A stretch of DNA of 60,000 nt from Nematostella vectensis (GCF_932526225.1 NC_064048.1:9884515-9944514); one strand, 5' to 3'; positions 43,401-50,817 are shown, counted from the stretch's first letter. Translations and numbers: made by a program. Notes: a model not told the origin generated them from the letters alone.

Positions 43401-44808
43401 GAATTGAAAGCATAATCGTGAGGATCTGAACTTATAACATTTTTGAGGACTTGCACAGTGAAAGAATGATTTGAGTGTTATTTTGAAATCGCAGTGGATT
43501 CTAGAATTATTGGTTTTTTCGTTTTGGTTTTATTTTACCATTCAGGTGTATTTAACATGATTCCAAGTACAGCACCTTAGAAGCATCCTACAGTACAAAA
43601 ATACATGTGTTGACATTCTGCCCCCTCCCCCAAAAATCTAACCCTCTCCCAAAACAAATACTTGTCAATTCTAGGTATACATTGCTTATGGTAACTGCCC
43701 TCAAATTAACCCATGGGTGTCCTCTTCTTCCAGGCGGCCATAGGATCCATGTCTCTTGACATTGCCAGAGAGAGAGGCTATACTGGTAAATTCCAGGAAG
43801 ATCTTGGTGTCCAGGTATGTAAATTCTTCTTACTGTAATTCTTTCTTCTTTCTTGTGGGGGTGTGGAGAATTTGATGTGGAGATGAAAGAGCTGTGGTGG
43901 CAGATGTTTCACATAGGATGGAATTAGAACCACCCAAAATATCAAAATTTTAAGATGTCTCATGTCAATAATATTTTTTTTTATTGGGAGAGAAAAGACA
44001 GTCTGAGTTGACAGATAGGCCCAGTTATGCGAGTAGAAATTTCCAAATGAGCTGGCAATCATTTGCCATCATTTGAGAATCGCAAGTTTTTGTTATCAAA
44101 ATAGTGGCATCTGGCCTTCGAGAGATTTTAGATAAGCATTCTTCTGCACATTGAGACGAAATTGATCTATTAATCTAAACACAATAAGACTAAGTTAACT
44201 TTTATTCAAACTTATAGTACATTGAAATTATAATTATGGTTGTTAGACCGTTACTTCAATTATGGCAGCACTTAAAGCTGCATTATCACCAGTTTACTTC
44301 AGGAGGTCCGACGGAAACCTCAACCGTTAAAAGACAAAAGAATCTATAAGAATCCGAGATATTTAACCAGCAATCTGTTCTAAATTATCGATCATATCCT
44401 TTAAGAAACTCTCAATAGACACACTGCTTTCAATATTTAGAAATATTTTTCGCGTTTTCTGTTAAAAATCATCCGAGATTGTTACGTAATCTACCGGAAG
44501 TAAACTTGTGACAATACGGCTTTAAGCTAACTAAAGGGTGCAACACATCTCATTCAAGTTTTTATAAAGACATAATTATGTATTGCATTGCCTTAAAGCC
44601 ATATTTTTTTTCGTAGATCGTTACCATGGCAGTGCTGTCAATCTTAATAACTGCACCAATCGGCGCCGTCGCCATAGCCGTATCCGGCCCAAGACTTATG
44701 AGACAAGCGCAGCCTGGGCACAACAGTCAGGAACCACAGGTAGACCAACAGCTGCTTCCGAATTCTGAAGATCAACAAGAGGCAGGGCAGGAGGATTGCA
44801 AAGTTTAA
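22500..44808 (+). CDS. SLC9B: SLC9B/NHA-type Na+/H+ antiporter, seven exons, 517 aa
   Basis: Exons: 22500-23098, 24938-25113, 37028-37134, 37885-38146, 38728-38864, 43734-43814, 44617-44808. All introns are GT/AG and the phases give exactly 518 codons. The protein is a multi-pass membrane antiporter of the CPA2/NHA family, exchanging Na+ or Li+ for H+. Typical blocks are visible: LPGGNLFGIFII, PSLLGMLIVGFL, WSATLRSIALVVI, AVSPAVVVPQLL, MAASSCDDVLAIS and AWLPKATVQAAIGS. The paired aspartates needed for transport are present (Asp240-Asp241). Length is close to vertebrate NHA2. Intron 2 (11.9 kb) contains a CACTA element, intron 5 a Gypsy element. Whether it is orthologous to SLC9B1 or SLC9B2 cannot be told. 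Confidence 0.93.
23194..23549. mobile_element. MITE (family 4) in SLC9B intron 1
   Basis: Ends CCTGTCAAC and GTTGACAGG are inverted. The internal GGGAGTC...TTGGACCCCTTCTCCCG is shared, inverted, with the element at 53499-53704. Confidence 0.45.
23550..24937. other. SLC9B intron 1 remainder, with an inverted repeat
   Basis: Non-coding. 24393-24485 is an imperfect palindrome: TGTTTGTTTGGGGAATTCTT at the left pairs with the complement ending CTCCCAAACAAAGCA, both arms containing a GTGGAGCAC motif. It is probably a tiny foldback element. Confidence 0.5.
25302..26206. repeat. Left subterminal repeat array of the CACTA element
   Basis: Dozens of TACATACC / GGTATGTAA motifs occur here. They are grouped into longer direct repeats, for example GTAAAATATACxTTTTACATA at about 25435 and 25645, and a unit with CATAGCTCAAGGCTACCTTA at about 25870, 26025 and 26165. 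Such arrays are binding sites for element-encoded proteins in plant CACTA elements. Confidence 0.85.
26207..26618. other. CACTA internal non-coding stretch
   Basis: No ORF. This is the region downstream of the BEN gene stop, between it and the left subterminal array. Confidence 0.5.
26619..32745 (-). CDS. BEN-domain protein encoded inside the CACTA element (13 exons, 461 aa)
   Basis: Minus-strand exons: 32553-32745, 31888-32028, 31739-31792, 30580-30645, 30289-30449, 28769-28814, 28652-28686, 28528-28566, 28402-28435, 28076-28219, 27639-27721, 26957-27158, 26619-26806. All have GT/AG borders and compatible phases (1386 nt). The N-terminus has ASRFPAFALVKWIGD and VIEGSTYNAVWDPKQEMARA. The middle is lysine-rich with a short CPNPMC motif and a probable coiled coil (SELKEKYGALEARFRRL). 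A BEN domain follows (about 305-400: NELRVPNVQV, LVELVAGSGVFLSR, SLATRLLKAFFSEEER, LLNQQIITTIK), then an acidic tail. BEN domains bind DNA. The exon chain is my inference from splice signals and phase. Confidence 0.78.
28937..30215. mobile_element. Inverted-repeat transposon nested in BEN intron 5
   Basis: About 180-bp arms at 28937-29110 and 30022-30215 are inverted copies, both including the outer GGATCTGTACAGGACC and the inner CCAAGGAATTACxGTAATGG. Each arm contains a minisatellite of about 18 bp, GGACCCGAAAYGATCCCA, whose copy number differs between arms. The 0.9 kb centre has no coding ORF, so it is non-autonomous. Confidence 0.8.
32746..32991. promoter_or_regulatory. Divergent promoter region between BEN and transposase genes
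   Basis: Only 246 bp separate the two start codons, so both element genes probably share a bidirectional promoter. No TATA box or repeat motif stands out. The BEN frame is also open 23 codons further upstream, to 32814; the ATG at 32745 was chosen because the clear domain starts there. Confidence 0.5.
32992..35871 (+). CDS. CACTA/EnSpm-type DDE transposase, intronless (959 aa)
   Basis: An acidic N-terminus (about 40-175) is followed by a zinc ribbon (FCTRC at 250-254, NCVHC at 268-272). The catalytic core follows. QLNTDGVALFKSS contains Asp361, STTMDAPAKC contains Asp448, and a Cys cluster GECGCPYC follows. Next comes the family signature AIDYMHAVLLGVMKQLL (Asp549, His552), and CFFYEDLNGDL contains Glu713, the likely third acid. 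This layout matches animal relatives of Transposase_21 (Tnp2). The protein would cut the element ends and move the transposon. The frame is intact over 2.9 kb. N-terminal MDGRKNRKKQGR is basic and may serve nuclear entry. Confidence 0.85.
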   Translation: MDGRKNRKKQGRYCQYYNTITSPSKIPRTTRTRSKFADSHPNENDNLLDLETEDKIDDTLAGASSLTTEDIIAEYPDDVLSESEDNFVADCTACETTCNSDTVHTSRNFENRAEIYEYLDNEDWEKLADVVFDSETEINNEHGSKDENEEQEDFIELDDSSIESDGADLDLMTAQEQDPPIYSGSLLTVTMHLAAIMTFAMAESLTASAISHLLILISLHCPVPNRCMKTLHTLWNHLGSMSAPIEWHYFCTRCNRYLGKTKPIATQNCVHCKKSFAPGKSKTWDTFIVFPIITQLSCMLKDSSFVEALTSYRFNHEEDKRRRNCPENIEDIIDGENYQLFFKEHGFLRNPNNFAIQLNTDGVALFKSSSYAIWPVYMVICDLPPRMRYSRKYRLFAGLWFGNTKPLFSVFLHPFKDMFQTLYNDGFTLNLNGSDITWRAIVISTTMDAPAKCLFMCMKQFNGECGCPYCKAKGQNVRTEKKGNCRIFPYVKMPDRKKLSPLRTHSEFLRDAKSAAQSPSKATTVDGVKGISMAFGFPGFNIVKGMAIDYMHAVLLGVMKQLLCYWFDKKHKKCSWYCGNSVKACDERRERIKPPNYVSRIPRSVEERSHYKASELRTWLLYYSLPVMQGILPNEHYQHLMLFVCGVYMLLKESISPMEINKANQLLEHFCLRAQGLYDDRFMTFNLHQLLHLADSVRFNGPLFSNSCFFYEDLNGDLRSLFHGSQNVEGQIVRAVSILQHLPEMIENVTDLNVKHFCQSLTQKRRVGHVSEEIDENLKLQVLGSLKPYIISALQEVEQLQIIAGNVAIFDIMYKCFYRLKRGDNIIHSAGYTRVTKRNSTVVQFTKPDDDEMAYGSVLYFVKYKKPCRSSTCEVVCQCTEHGYVAMIEEYEILHSKHLSSSDLRGPKAEVRHLIPMNRKPLGIVCVPVHTLIQTCFFIDTGNDNCFFLGIPPNRIERE
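36125..36876. repeat. Right subterminal repeat array of the CACTA element
   Basis: Repeats of 75-125 bp are built from GGTATGTTTTTGGTATGTAA, a spacer, then GGTATGTATTTTTACATACC (itself palindromic) and AAATACATAGA. The long minus-strand frame here (36454-36882) is a by-product of repetition, not a gene. Confidence 0.85.
37199..37484. mobile_element. MITE with CACTAAGAGATCACGTGAC ends in SLC9B intron 3
   Basis: Left ATAGGGGACTCTCACTAAGAG and right (reversed) ATAGGGGCATTGCACTAAGAG form inverted ends of about 30 bp, joined by AGATCACGTGAC in both arms. The interior is non-coding. Despite the CACTA string, membership of that superfamily is not established, because the ends extend beyond it. Confidence 0.65.
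38327..38619. mobile_element. Foldback transposon (family 1) in SLC9B intron 4
   Basis: Ends CACAGGTGTCCCAAGTTCAG and the inverse match the elements at 17980 and 57825. A 7-bp direct repeat, ATGATTC, flanks it (38320-38326 and 38620-38626), fitting a target-site duplication of 7-8 bp, as in hAT-like elements. Confidence 0.8.
38898..39078 (+). repeat. 5' LTR of Gypsy element (intron 5)
   Basis: Starts TGTTGTAATATG, ends GAACTTATAAC. It contains the G (CCTGATGTTTG) at the single position where the LTRs differ. Confidence 0.92.
39149..42529 (+). CDS. Gypsy Gag-Pol in one frame, ended by a frameshift in integrase (1126 aa)
   Basis: Gag occupies about residues 1-200, then paired zinc knuckles (CKFCGFQHRF, CRNCQQEGHFAKLC). 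A protease follows (KADTGAEANVMP, near 310), then reverse transcriptase (FTTLDACSGYWQ, FGISSAPEIYQ, catalytic IIVDD near 617). RNase H (NVDASSTGLGAVI, near 764) precedes an integrase with its HHCC zinc finger (near 980) and the first two catalytic acids (GTDLFEF, VISDNGPQYS). Near 42470 the frame shifts and ends, so the segment with the third acid is in another frame. The ATG at 39149 lies 70 bp after the LTR. Otherwise intact. Confidence 0.92.
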   Translation: MAEVESHRTPGPLVLDAQASENWRKFIMQFEIYLVAKGKDEKPDKLKVNLLLNCAGADAIEEYSHFVFNEGESNESYEDVCRKFKEHCQGARNVIYERLVFNQRNQKEGERMDNFVSELKRLSLTCEFGTLRDSLIRDRIVGGVLSNELRGELLKKPDLTLQSAHDYCRTYEAAELQKFKFASPTGSQQPLSVHPVQGKERAPNPTCKFCGFQHRFTKPSICPALRKKCRNCQQEGHFAKLCPLKGKKETPVSTVEQENQVESMGQGDRGGDPHLYFGSVELGTVSSPNSTKKSVITLRIAQKEVKVKADTGAEANVMPYHVYKAITTQPLRKIHQPLKGWLADKAIHPVGCVRLPTQYKNRKIDLLYLVVHGEFTPLLSCEACLDLEVLKFMNLDLIDTPERLAEETTQGNGNKPNAELLVEDPVLSQYQDCFSNKPGRLPNKVHLEIDPSVPAVVHPPRKIPISLLEPTREKLQEMEQDGIIVKEEEHTPWVSSMLVVDKRKEKDRANPPSKDSVRICIDPRDLNKALKRPHYPMVTVEQVANRLSGATMFTTLDACSGYWQVEVDEESSKLLTFNTPWGRYRFTRLPFGISSAPEIYQREMDRLFAGVAVEIIVDDFLIHGKDISDVDRKMIAVLERSREVGLKFNPKKIKLRVPEVSYVGHVFTSEGLKPDPEKVRAISEMPPPSDKDGVQRFLGTINYLDKFIEHKADLQGPISQLTQQVAAFTWEKPQQEAFEKLKAVITHAPVLAYFDNHKQTILNVDASSTGLGAVIIQEGKPIAFGSKTLSSCEQRYANIERELLAILWGADKFHTYVYGRRVIVETDHKPLEAIFRKPLNECPPRLQRMLLKLTKYDLDVRYVPGKKQIISDCLSRAPLTDTTPVSEPEDVIGINLIENLGIENSTLKKFRDASSNGETSRVVMEYVLEGWPEDKDQVDELAREYWNYKEELSVEDGLLFKSDRIVVPRSMRAEVLEDIHGAHMGESKSLSLARDYVFWPSMTAHIKDRVRSCQICNAFRNQQQRETLHPHDLPGLPWQVVGTDLFEFAGHSYLIVVDFYSKYFEVELLRQSTAMCVVNTLKQIFARFGIPAKVISDNGPQYSNTRNISVLPMSLSSLQKLGDSSM
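42470..43203 (+). pseudogene. Gypsy integrase C-terminal part, after frameshift
   Basis: The frame resumes near 42470 with QYFSTTHEFKQFAEAWG, then SPEYPQSNGAAERAV with the catalytic glutamate. The integrase C-terminal domain follows (VGDKVRVRVNKDKEWCKAEV), ending at TAA 43201-43203. A single frameshift separates it from the upstream ORF. Confidence 0.88.
43258..43439 (+). repeat. 3' LTR of Gypsy element (intron 5)
   Basis: Identical to the 5' LTR except for C in CCTGATCTTTG. Followed by TTTTTG, matching the T-run before the 5' LTR. Confidence 0.92.
44272..44526. mobile_element. MITE (family 2) in SLC9B intron 6
   Basis: Ends CTTAAAGCTGCATTATCACC and, reversed, CTTAAAGCCGTATTGTCAC pair with each other and match the elements at 18483 and 58329. 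Confidence 0.7.
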
Positions 44809-45540
44809 TATGCTGGCCCCTTTGTTCTACAGTGGAACAAGACAAATGTGTTGCTATGCACTCAAAGTACACCCGTTTAATATGCTACACCGGCCCCTTT
44901 GTTCTACAGTGGAACAAGACAAATGTGTTGCTATACACTCAAAGTACACCCGTTTAATATGCTGGCCCCTTTGTTCTACAGTGGAACAAGACAAATGTGT
45001 TGCTATACACTCAAAGTACACCCGTTTAATATGCTGGCCCCTTTGTTCTACAGTGGAACAAGACAAATGTGTTGCTATACACTCAAAGTACACCCGTTTA
45101 ATATGCTGGCCCCTTTGTTCTACAGTGGGACAAGACAAATGTGTTGCTATACACTCAAAGTACACCTCCCGTTTAATATGCTGGCCCCTTTGTTCTACAG
45201 TGGGACAAGACAAATGTGTTGCTATACACTCAAAGTACACCCGTTTAATATGCTGGCCCCTTTGTTCTACAGTGGAACAAGACAAATGTGTTGCTATACA
45301 CTCAAAGTACACCCGTTTAATATGCTGGCCCCTTTGTTCTACAGTGGAACAAGACAAATGTGTTGCTATACACTCAAAGTACACCTCCCGTTTAATGTGC
45401 TGGCCCCTTTGTTCTACAGTGGAACAAGACAAATGTGTTGCTATACACTCAAAGTACACCCGTTTAATATGCTACACCGGCCACTGTCTACTACAGTGGA
45501 ACAAGACAAATGTGTTGCTTTATACACTCAAAGTACTTTC
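44804..45540. repeat. 71-bp minisatellite over the SLC9B stop codon and 3' UTR
   Basis: Ten units of about 71 bp (some with a 3-6 bp insertion) share TTTAATATGCTGGCCCC, TTCTACAGTGG, AACAAGACAAATGTGTTGC and CTCAAAGTACACC. The first unit begins at the TTTAA that contains the SLC9B stop codon. Units are highly alike, implying recent expansion. The long ORFs readable here in several frames on both strands are repetition artefacts. Confidence 0.93.
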
Positions 45541-45544
45541 AATT

Positions 45545-45550
45545 AATAAA
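45545..45550 (+). promoter_or_regulatory. Probable SLC9B polyadenylation signal
   Basis: AATAAA directly after the last minisatellite unit, about 740 bp after the stop codon; it would place the whole array in the 3' UTR. Confidence 0.55.
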
Positions 45551-45921
45551 GAGACCTCATTATAAAGGAAGTCTTAAAAGGTCCCTTTTGAAGGGGCAGT
45601 TGTCATGGTCCTGCGCATGTCTGGAGTCAGTGTTTGTTGTGGGCTTTTAATTGTTTACAAATTGTTGAACTTTAATATCAATGCCTTGTTAAAATAATAT
45701 GCAATATTTTATTGAAAACTATGTTTATTGACAGTGATCATTTCCTTTGAAGTCTCCCACATGTACCAAAGGCTCATAAGTAAATATTAGAATTTGAATG
45801 AAATTCATTGTGTCTGGGCCGGGTGGCTATCGCAAAGCTCTTACCATGACAGATTCATGGTATTGAAAGATTATTACATTTTCAAGGTTTTTTTAAAGAT
45901 TCATACATTCTCTCTTAGTTC
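45551..45921. other. Intergenic, no gene recognised
   Basis: Unique sequence between the SLC9B 3' end and the next Gypsy element; nothing supported. Confidence 0.5.
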
Positions 45922-45926
45922 ACTTT

Positions 45927-46086
45927 TATAATAACCTTGGTTATCCTTTAATTAGCACACGAACTTTCCATAATAAACCAACAACAACTTGACAGGCCGT
46001 TCGCCTCGGAACATGTGAGTCACCTGAGCCTACACTATTTACAGCGGTCTACTTCCTGACACAGGTATCCCGGTCAGTATATGACA
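45927..46086 (-). repeat. 3' LTR of minus-strand Gypsy
   Basis: On the minus strand starts TGTCATATACTGACC and ends AACCAAGGTTATTATA. Bounded by ACTTT. Confidence 0.93.
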
Positions 46087-46189
46087 CTTCCTCCTTCCTA
46101 GCTAAAGCATACTACAGTACACCAATGATATGTGTGTCTATGTGTCCAAGTCCTGGTGAACCCAACAAGTATTGCAACAAGGACCTTAT

Positions 46190-47530
46190 TTACAAAACAT
46201 AGTCTTTTAAATGACTTGGGGTTTGTCGAACTCTCGTAGGATAGTGGCTCTCTGTAGTAGCAATAGGCGCTGACTGAGTATCGTCTGGTGTCGCTGTAAC
46301 TGGCTCGCATATGGGGGTGGTGGATGTCGGTGGCACCAGACTTTCTATTGGAACTGTGTCTACACCGGCCAGCTCCATTGGACCTAAGGAGATATTAGAA
46401 TCCCCCCTAGGCTTCTCATTGACGTCTGTGTCTGCCTCTCGCTTCAGCAAATGGTCAATGTGTCTGCGCACAAGTCCACCGTCTATGAGCTCAACTTCAT
46501 ACGAAAGAGGACCAGTTACCTTGAAGATTTTACCTTTGAACCACCTGACTCCATGTCCAAAGTTCTTGGCTCTTACCAAGTCCCCTGCTGTAAATGCTCT
46601 CAGTGGTGTCTTCCCATCGTGATATCTCTTCATATTACTCTGGTTGTCCCTGACTCGACCTCGGAGAGCAGGGTATAACAAGTCAAACCTTGTTTTCAAC
46701 TTCCGGCCGTTTAACAGTTCCGCTGGGCTACGACCGGTTGTCGTGTGAGGTGTAACACGGTATTGGAAGAGGAATCTCTGCAGTTTCGTGGTCAAATCTC
46801 TTCCAGGCGTTCTCTCTATCCCTTCCTTTACTGTCTGCACGGTTCGCTCTGCCTGCCCATTGCTGGATGGGTGTACTGGCGCAACCGGGATGTGCTGGAT
46901 GCCGTTTTTACTGAAGAATGTTGACAGTTCTTCCGAGATAAGGTTAGGACCATTATCCGATACAACAACATCTGGAATACCGTTTCGTGCGAAGCATTCA
47001 CGCAGCTTGTCTATGGTTGCTTGAGATGTTGTTGACTTCATCAGGTATGTCTCAATCCACTTGGAGTAAGCATCAGTTATAACCAGTAACATGTGACCTT
47101 CGACCGGCCCACCGTAGTCTAGGTGGATCCGCTTCCAGGGACCATCGGGATATTCCCATGGGTGCAATGGAGCTGATGGCGGGTTTCTTCTCCGGTCCTG
47201 GCAAACATCACATCTCCTCACTATCTCTGCTAGCTCTTCATCCATTCCGGGCCACCAAACGTAACTCCTGGCCAAGGCCTTCATCCGATTGATGCCCGGA
47301 TGTGCAGAGTGGAGTTCTCGCTTGACTTGATCTCTACCATCGGGTGGAATTATAACTCTCGCACCCCATAAGATACACCCATCTTGGACGCTTAACTCGT
47401 CTCTCCTCTTGCGATAGGGTGTAAGGGCTGGATCTGTGTCATCTGTCGGCCATCCGCGTAACAGGTAATCATGTACATGTGCGAGTACAGGATCTTTCCT
47501 TGTCCAATGGCTGATCTGCTCTGAGGTCAA
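46190..47530 (-). pseudogene. Gypsy integrase part of Pol
   Basis: The 446-codon frame starts with LTSEQISHWTRKDPVL. It continues with the HHCC zinc finger (HSAHPGINRMKALARSYVWW, CDVCQ) and the catalytic core: LDYGGPVEGHMLLVITDAYS, VVSDNGPNLIS and HPSSNGQAERTVQ hold the three acids. A C-terminal domain follows (FTAGDLVRAKNFG). A TGA at about 47535-47537 separates it from the upstream RNase H in the same frame, a probable nonsense mutation. Confidence 0.85.
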
Positions 47531-47673
47531 GATAGATCAGTCTTCTAACTCTTCTATCATCAATACTCTGTCTTCAGTACGCGCTTTCACAGGTAAAGGC
47601 AGTCGGGACATACAGTCTGCATTGGCATGCTGATTTCCTGCTCTGTACTTCATGTGGTACTGGTATGCCCTCA

Positions 47674-48987
47674 TCAATATGGAATTCTGGGCGATGCCAT
47701 GACCGGTGTCTGCTTCGCCTCATGGAACAGTGACAGTAATGGCTTGTGGTCCGTGATTATATCAAAATCTCGACCAAACACATACTTGTGGAACTTCTTT
47801 AGCCCGAAGACGGCGGCGGCTCCCTCCTTGTCTAGTTGGCTGTAGTTCTTCTCAGCATCACTAAGGGTGCGACTTGCAAACCCAATAGGTCGTTCGGAGC
47901 CATCCTCCATGATATGGGATAGGACTGCGCCTAGGCCATACTGGGAAGCGTCACAATGGAGTACTAGTGCTCTTTCGGTATCATAGTGTACCAAAAGTCC
48001 TGCTGAGAGAATCATCTTCTTGGTTAGTTCAAAACATGTTTGCTGTTCTGGTCCCCAGTGCCACTTCACCCCATGCTCTAGGAGCTTGTGCAGAGGGTGA
48101 AGGACCTGGGACAGACCCTTCAAGAATTTACCGTAGTAATTCAATAGGCCTAGGTATGCCTTCAGTTCCGTGACATTCTCCGGTGTCTTGGCCTTAACTA
48201 GTGCCTCAACCTTGTCCTTGACTGGAGATATGCCCGTCTTGTCAATCTGATGACCCAGGTATACAACCTTGTCCTGCATAAACACACACTTCTCTCTCTT
48301 AAGTCTCAGTCCTGCCTCATCAAGCCTTGCTAGGACCTTCTCTAAATTCTCAAGCGATTCAGCAGTGCTCTCACCTGTCACAAGGATATCATCTAGGTAT
48401 ACAGCTACCTGAGGTATTCCATGCAGCAGTTCTTCTATGGCACGTTGGAAGGCCGCTGGGGCGCTGGCGACTCCATACGGCAGACGTTTATACTGGAACA
48501 TACCCTTCACCGTGTTGATGGTTGTGAACTTCCTGCTATCTGGGTCAAGTTCAACCTGAGAATATGCATGAGAGAGATCAAGCTTATGATAGATAGTTCC
48601 TCCTGCTATTTGAGCAGTCAACTCCTCAAAGGTGGGTATTGGGTACTGCTCGACCTTGGAAACCTTGTTAACAGTGACCTTATAGTCCCCACACAGTCTA
48701 ATCTCACCGTTAGGTTTCAGTACTGGGACCGGCACTGCCCAGTCTGAATGTCGGATAGGCTCTATCACATCCTGTTCCACGAGTCGGTCAATCTCTGCAA
48801 TTACCTTGCTCTTCATAGCAAATGGGAGTGAGCGCGGTTTGTAGAAAAGTGGCTTTGCGCTGGGGTCAACAATAATCTTAGCTTGCGTGCCTTTCATTTT
48901 CCCCAATTCGTCCCTAAAAATATCTGGGTGCCTTTCAAGCACAGTCTCTAGGGTCAGGGTTTCCTTGAGGTGGTTTACACTTATCAC
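47674..48987 (-). pseudogene. Gypsy reverse transcriptase and RNase H part of Pol
   Basis: RT motifs: IDRLVEQDVIEP, VPVLKPNGEIRLCGDYK, YHKLDLSHAYSQ, YKRLPYGVASAPAAFQR and catalytic VAVYLDDILVTG. RNase H: VLHCDASQYGLGAVLSH, EKNYSQLDKE and ITDHKPLLS. The frame begins with GTG only because upstream sequence is missing, and it is broken at about 47680 by a small deletion with frameshift. Confidence 0.88.
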
Positions 48988-49613
48988 GCTAAGCTAACGA
49001 CAACTGGGGTGGTGCATGAGTTGCCATGGTAACTGACAACAGTCTCAATAGTTCCCAGGACTTTTAATTTGTGTCCTGTAAAAGAAGTTAGGTCTAACTC
49101 AGATGACTTCATTTTGTGGAAACTTGGCAGAGTTTTGGCAGTTTCTTCCGAAATTAAGGTATAGGGTGACCCTGTATCTATTTCAAACTCAATTGGCCTC
49201 CTGTCTACTTCTAGGTGTACAGTGATTGGTGGAACTTTATTTCCTGGGTTCCTAATGTGATACATTCCCTCGGGACCCCCTTCACTATCTTCATCTTCAC
49301 TGAAAACTTCTTCTTCAACATGGGTAATGGTAGCCCCGGACCGGCATGCACTTTTTGCATGGCCTTTCTTCCCACATTTGTAGCAATTCTGATCTTTAAA
49401 CCAGCATGATTGTGGGTCATGGGAATTTCCACATCTGTAACATTCTCCCCCTGATTTGTCTCCTGACATGGGTGTCTTTTGGGACCCCTTAACCTGCTCC
49501 CTTTTGTTTTCATAGTTACCCCTCTGTCTAGTGGGGCGTCCCTTCCCTTTAGGCTTTTGGGAGTAGTGCACTTGGTTTACTGAGGGCTCCTCTTGTGCAA
49601 CACTTTTCTGCAT
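48984..49613 (-). pseudogene. Gypsy zinc knuckle and protease part of Gag-Pol
   Basis: Contains two CCHC-type knuckles (CYRCGNSHDPQSC, CYKCGKKGHAKSAC), an acidic linker and an aspartic protease with FEIDTGSPYTLI. It ends just after TPVVVSLA with TGA; the normal protease end and RT linker seem partly deleted before the RT frame begins. Confidence 0.85.
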
Positions 49614-50143
49614 TTCTTTTCATTGCGGCGTGCCGATTCATATGCCTCTGCGATCTGGAAAGCCTTATCGAATGTTAGGTCTCCATCTGGTGTGGATAAG
49701 ATTTTCTGTTGGATTTCTGCATCATTTATGCCAGCGATAAATCTGTCCTTCAGGGCTCGGTTTAGAAATCCTCCGAAATTACATGGAACTTCTAATCTCC
49801 TGAGTTCCGCAACATACATCACGACACTTTCATTACTTCTCCTAATCCTCGAGTTAAAGTAAAGACTCGCGCCCGCTTCGGAAAGCTTCGGTTTAAAGTG
49901 ATGTTTCACTGCCTTGGTGATAAACTCAAATGTTTTGTCCGCCGGTTTCTCCAGTAAACACAAACTTTTGATTATGTGGTACGCTTTTGGGCCTACGTTG
50001 GCACACAAAATGCTCACTTTGAACTTGTCTTCTGTTATTTTGTTTGCAGCAAAATAATGTTCGTATATTTCTATAAACTCCGTCCAATTGTGTTCGGTCT
50101 CATCAAAAGCAAAGAGGTTGCCATACAACGCTGCGGTCGCCAT
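49577..50143 (-). pseudogene. Gypsy Gag (188 aa), frameshifted at its end
   Basis: Starts ATG at 50143, about 110 bp after the 5' LTR. Gag features: NWTEFIEIYEHYFAANKI, a retrotransposon-Gag core with YVAELRRLEVPCNFG and LKDRFIAGINDAEIQQ. It stops after ARRNEKKC, while the zinc-knuckle frame starts with an overlapping but shifted reading. This may be a frameshift mutation or a programmed shift. Confidence 0.85.
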
Positions 50144-50256
50144 ATTTCATGGAACAAACTCACCGGATTTTCGATCCTTCGTCGGGTTTCTTCGGTCCCA
50201 ATTTACCACTAGCGCCTTCTTCTTGACTTATTTTCGTTTTTTTTCTCGTCGCCACG

Positions 50257-50416
50257 TATAATAACCTTGGTTATTCTTTAATTAGCAAACGAAATTTCCA
50301 TAATAAACCAACAACAACTTGACAGGCCGTTCGCCTCGGAACATGTGAGTCACCTGAGCCTACACTATTTACAGCGGTCTACTTCCTGACACAGGTATCC
50401 CGGTCAGTATATGACA
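50257..50416 (-). repeat. 5' LTR of minus-strand Gypsy
   Basis: Differs from the 3' LTR at three positions within GGTTATTCTTTAATTAGCAA (plus sense). Followed by ACTTT. Confidence 0.93.
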
Positions 50417-50421
50417 ACTTT

Positions 50422-50817
50422 GTTATTGAAACTCTCACTATAATAATAAGTCTCAATAGAATTGGTTGCACAATTCAATCGGGATTGCAAAAAACAATTA
50501 TTGTGATCTCCTGATTTGAATTTTGTCTATGTTTATCAAAGCTGTACAAAAAAAAAATGAACGAATTCGAGAATGACATTGCAGAATCGTGTTTTAGGTG
50601 CAAGAAAAAATCCCAATTATATGTGGAAGACGATACCGATCCTACAGACATGATAATGATCCCTACTTTTATCCTGGGGATAACAACAATACAGCATTAA
50701 ATCCTTCTATTTTCATTTATATACTCTAACTCTTAAGTTTTTGTAACTCGACTATTTTTGTTAGCTTATTTCTTCTTTTTAGATTTTAAGCTTTAATAAT
50801 GTATAATGTAAACAGAG
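50422..50817. other. Intergenic, no gene recognised
   Basis: AT-rich. A 47-codon ATG frame at about 50558-50701 (starting MNEFENDIAESC) has no recognisable domain and is not called. Confidence 0.4.

Larger units (their letters stand above)
38898..43439 (+). mobile_element. Young Ty3/Gypsy element in SLC9B intron 5
   Basis: LTRs of about 181 bp bracket one element in the same orientation as the host gene. Immediately after the 5' LTR is a primer-binding-site-like TTGGTGTCAGAAGTC; before the 3' LTR is a purine tract (43244-43257). TTTTT flanks both sides and may be the target duplication. LTRs differ at one base by eye, indicating a very recent insertion. Confidence 0.92.
45927..50416 (-). mobile_element. 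Ty3/Gypsy element, minus strand, with 5-bp target duplication
   Basis: Two 160-bp LTRs (45927-46086 and 50257-50416) bracket Gag-Pol on the minus strand. ACTTT lies directly outside both ends (45922-45926, 50417-50421). The leader begins near CGTGGCGACGAGAAAAA, a typical primer-binding-site context. A purine tract AGGAAGGAGGAAG (minus sense) precedes the 3' LTR. LTRs differ at three bases by eye. Several lesions in the ORFs make it non-autonomous. Confidence 0.93.

Noticed and set aside
44810-45565. Long overlapping ORFs (200-250 codons) on both strands
   Set aside because: They arise from a 71-bp repeat that happens to be stop-free in several frames; its length is not a multiple of three and there is no domain.
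49577-49620. Programmed frameshift between Gag and the zinc knuckle in the minus-strand Gypsy
   Set aside because: Possible, but other lesions (a TGA near 47536, a frameshift near 47680, a deletion near 48985) make ordinary decay the simpler explanation.
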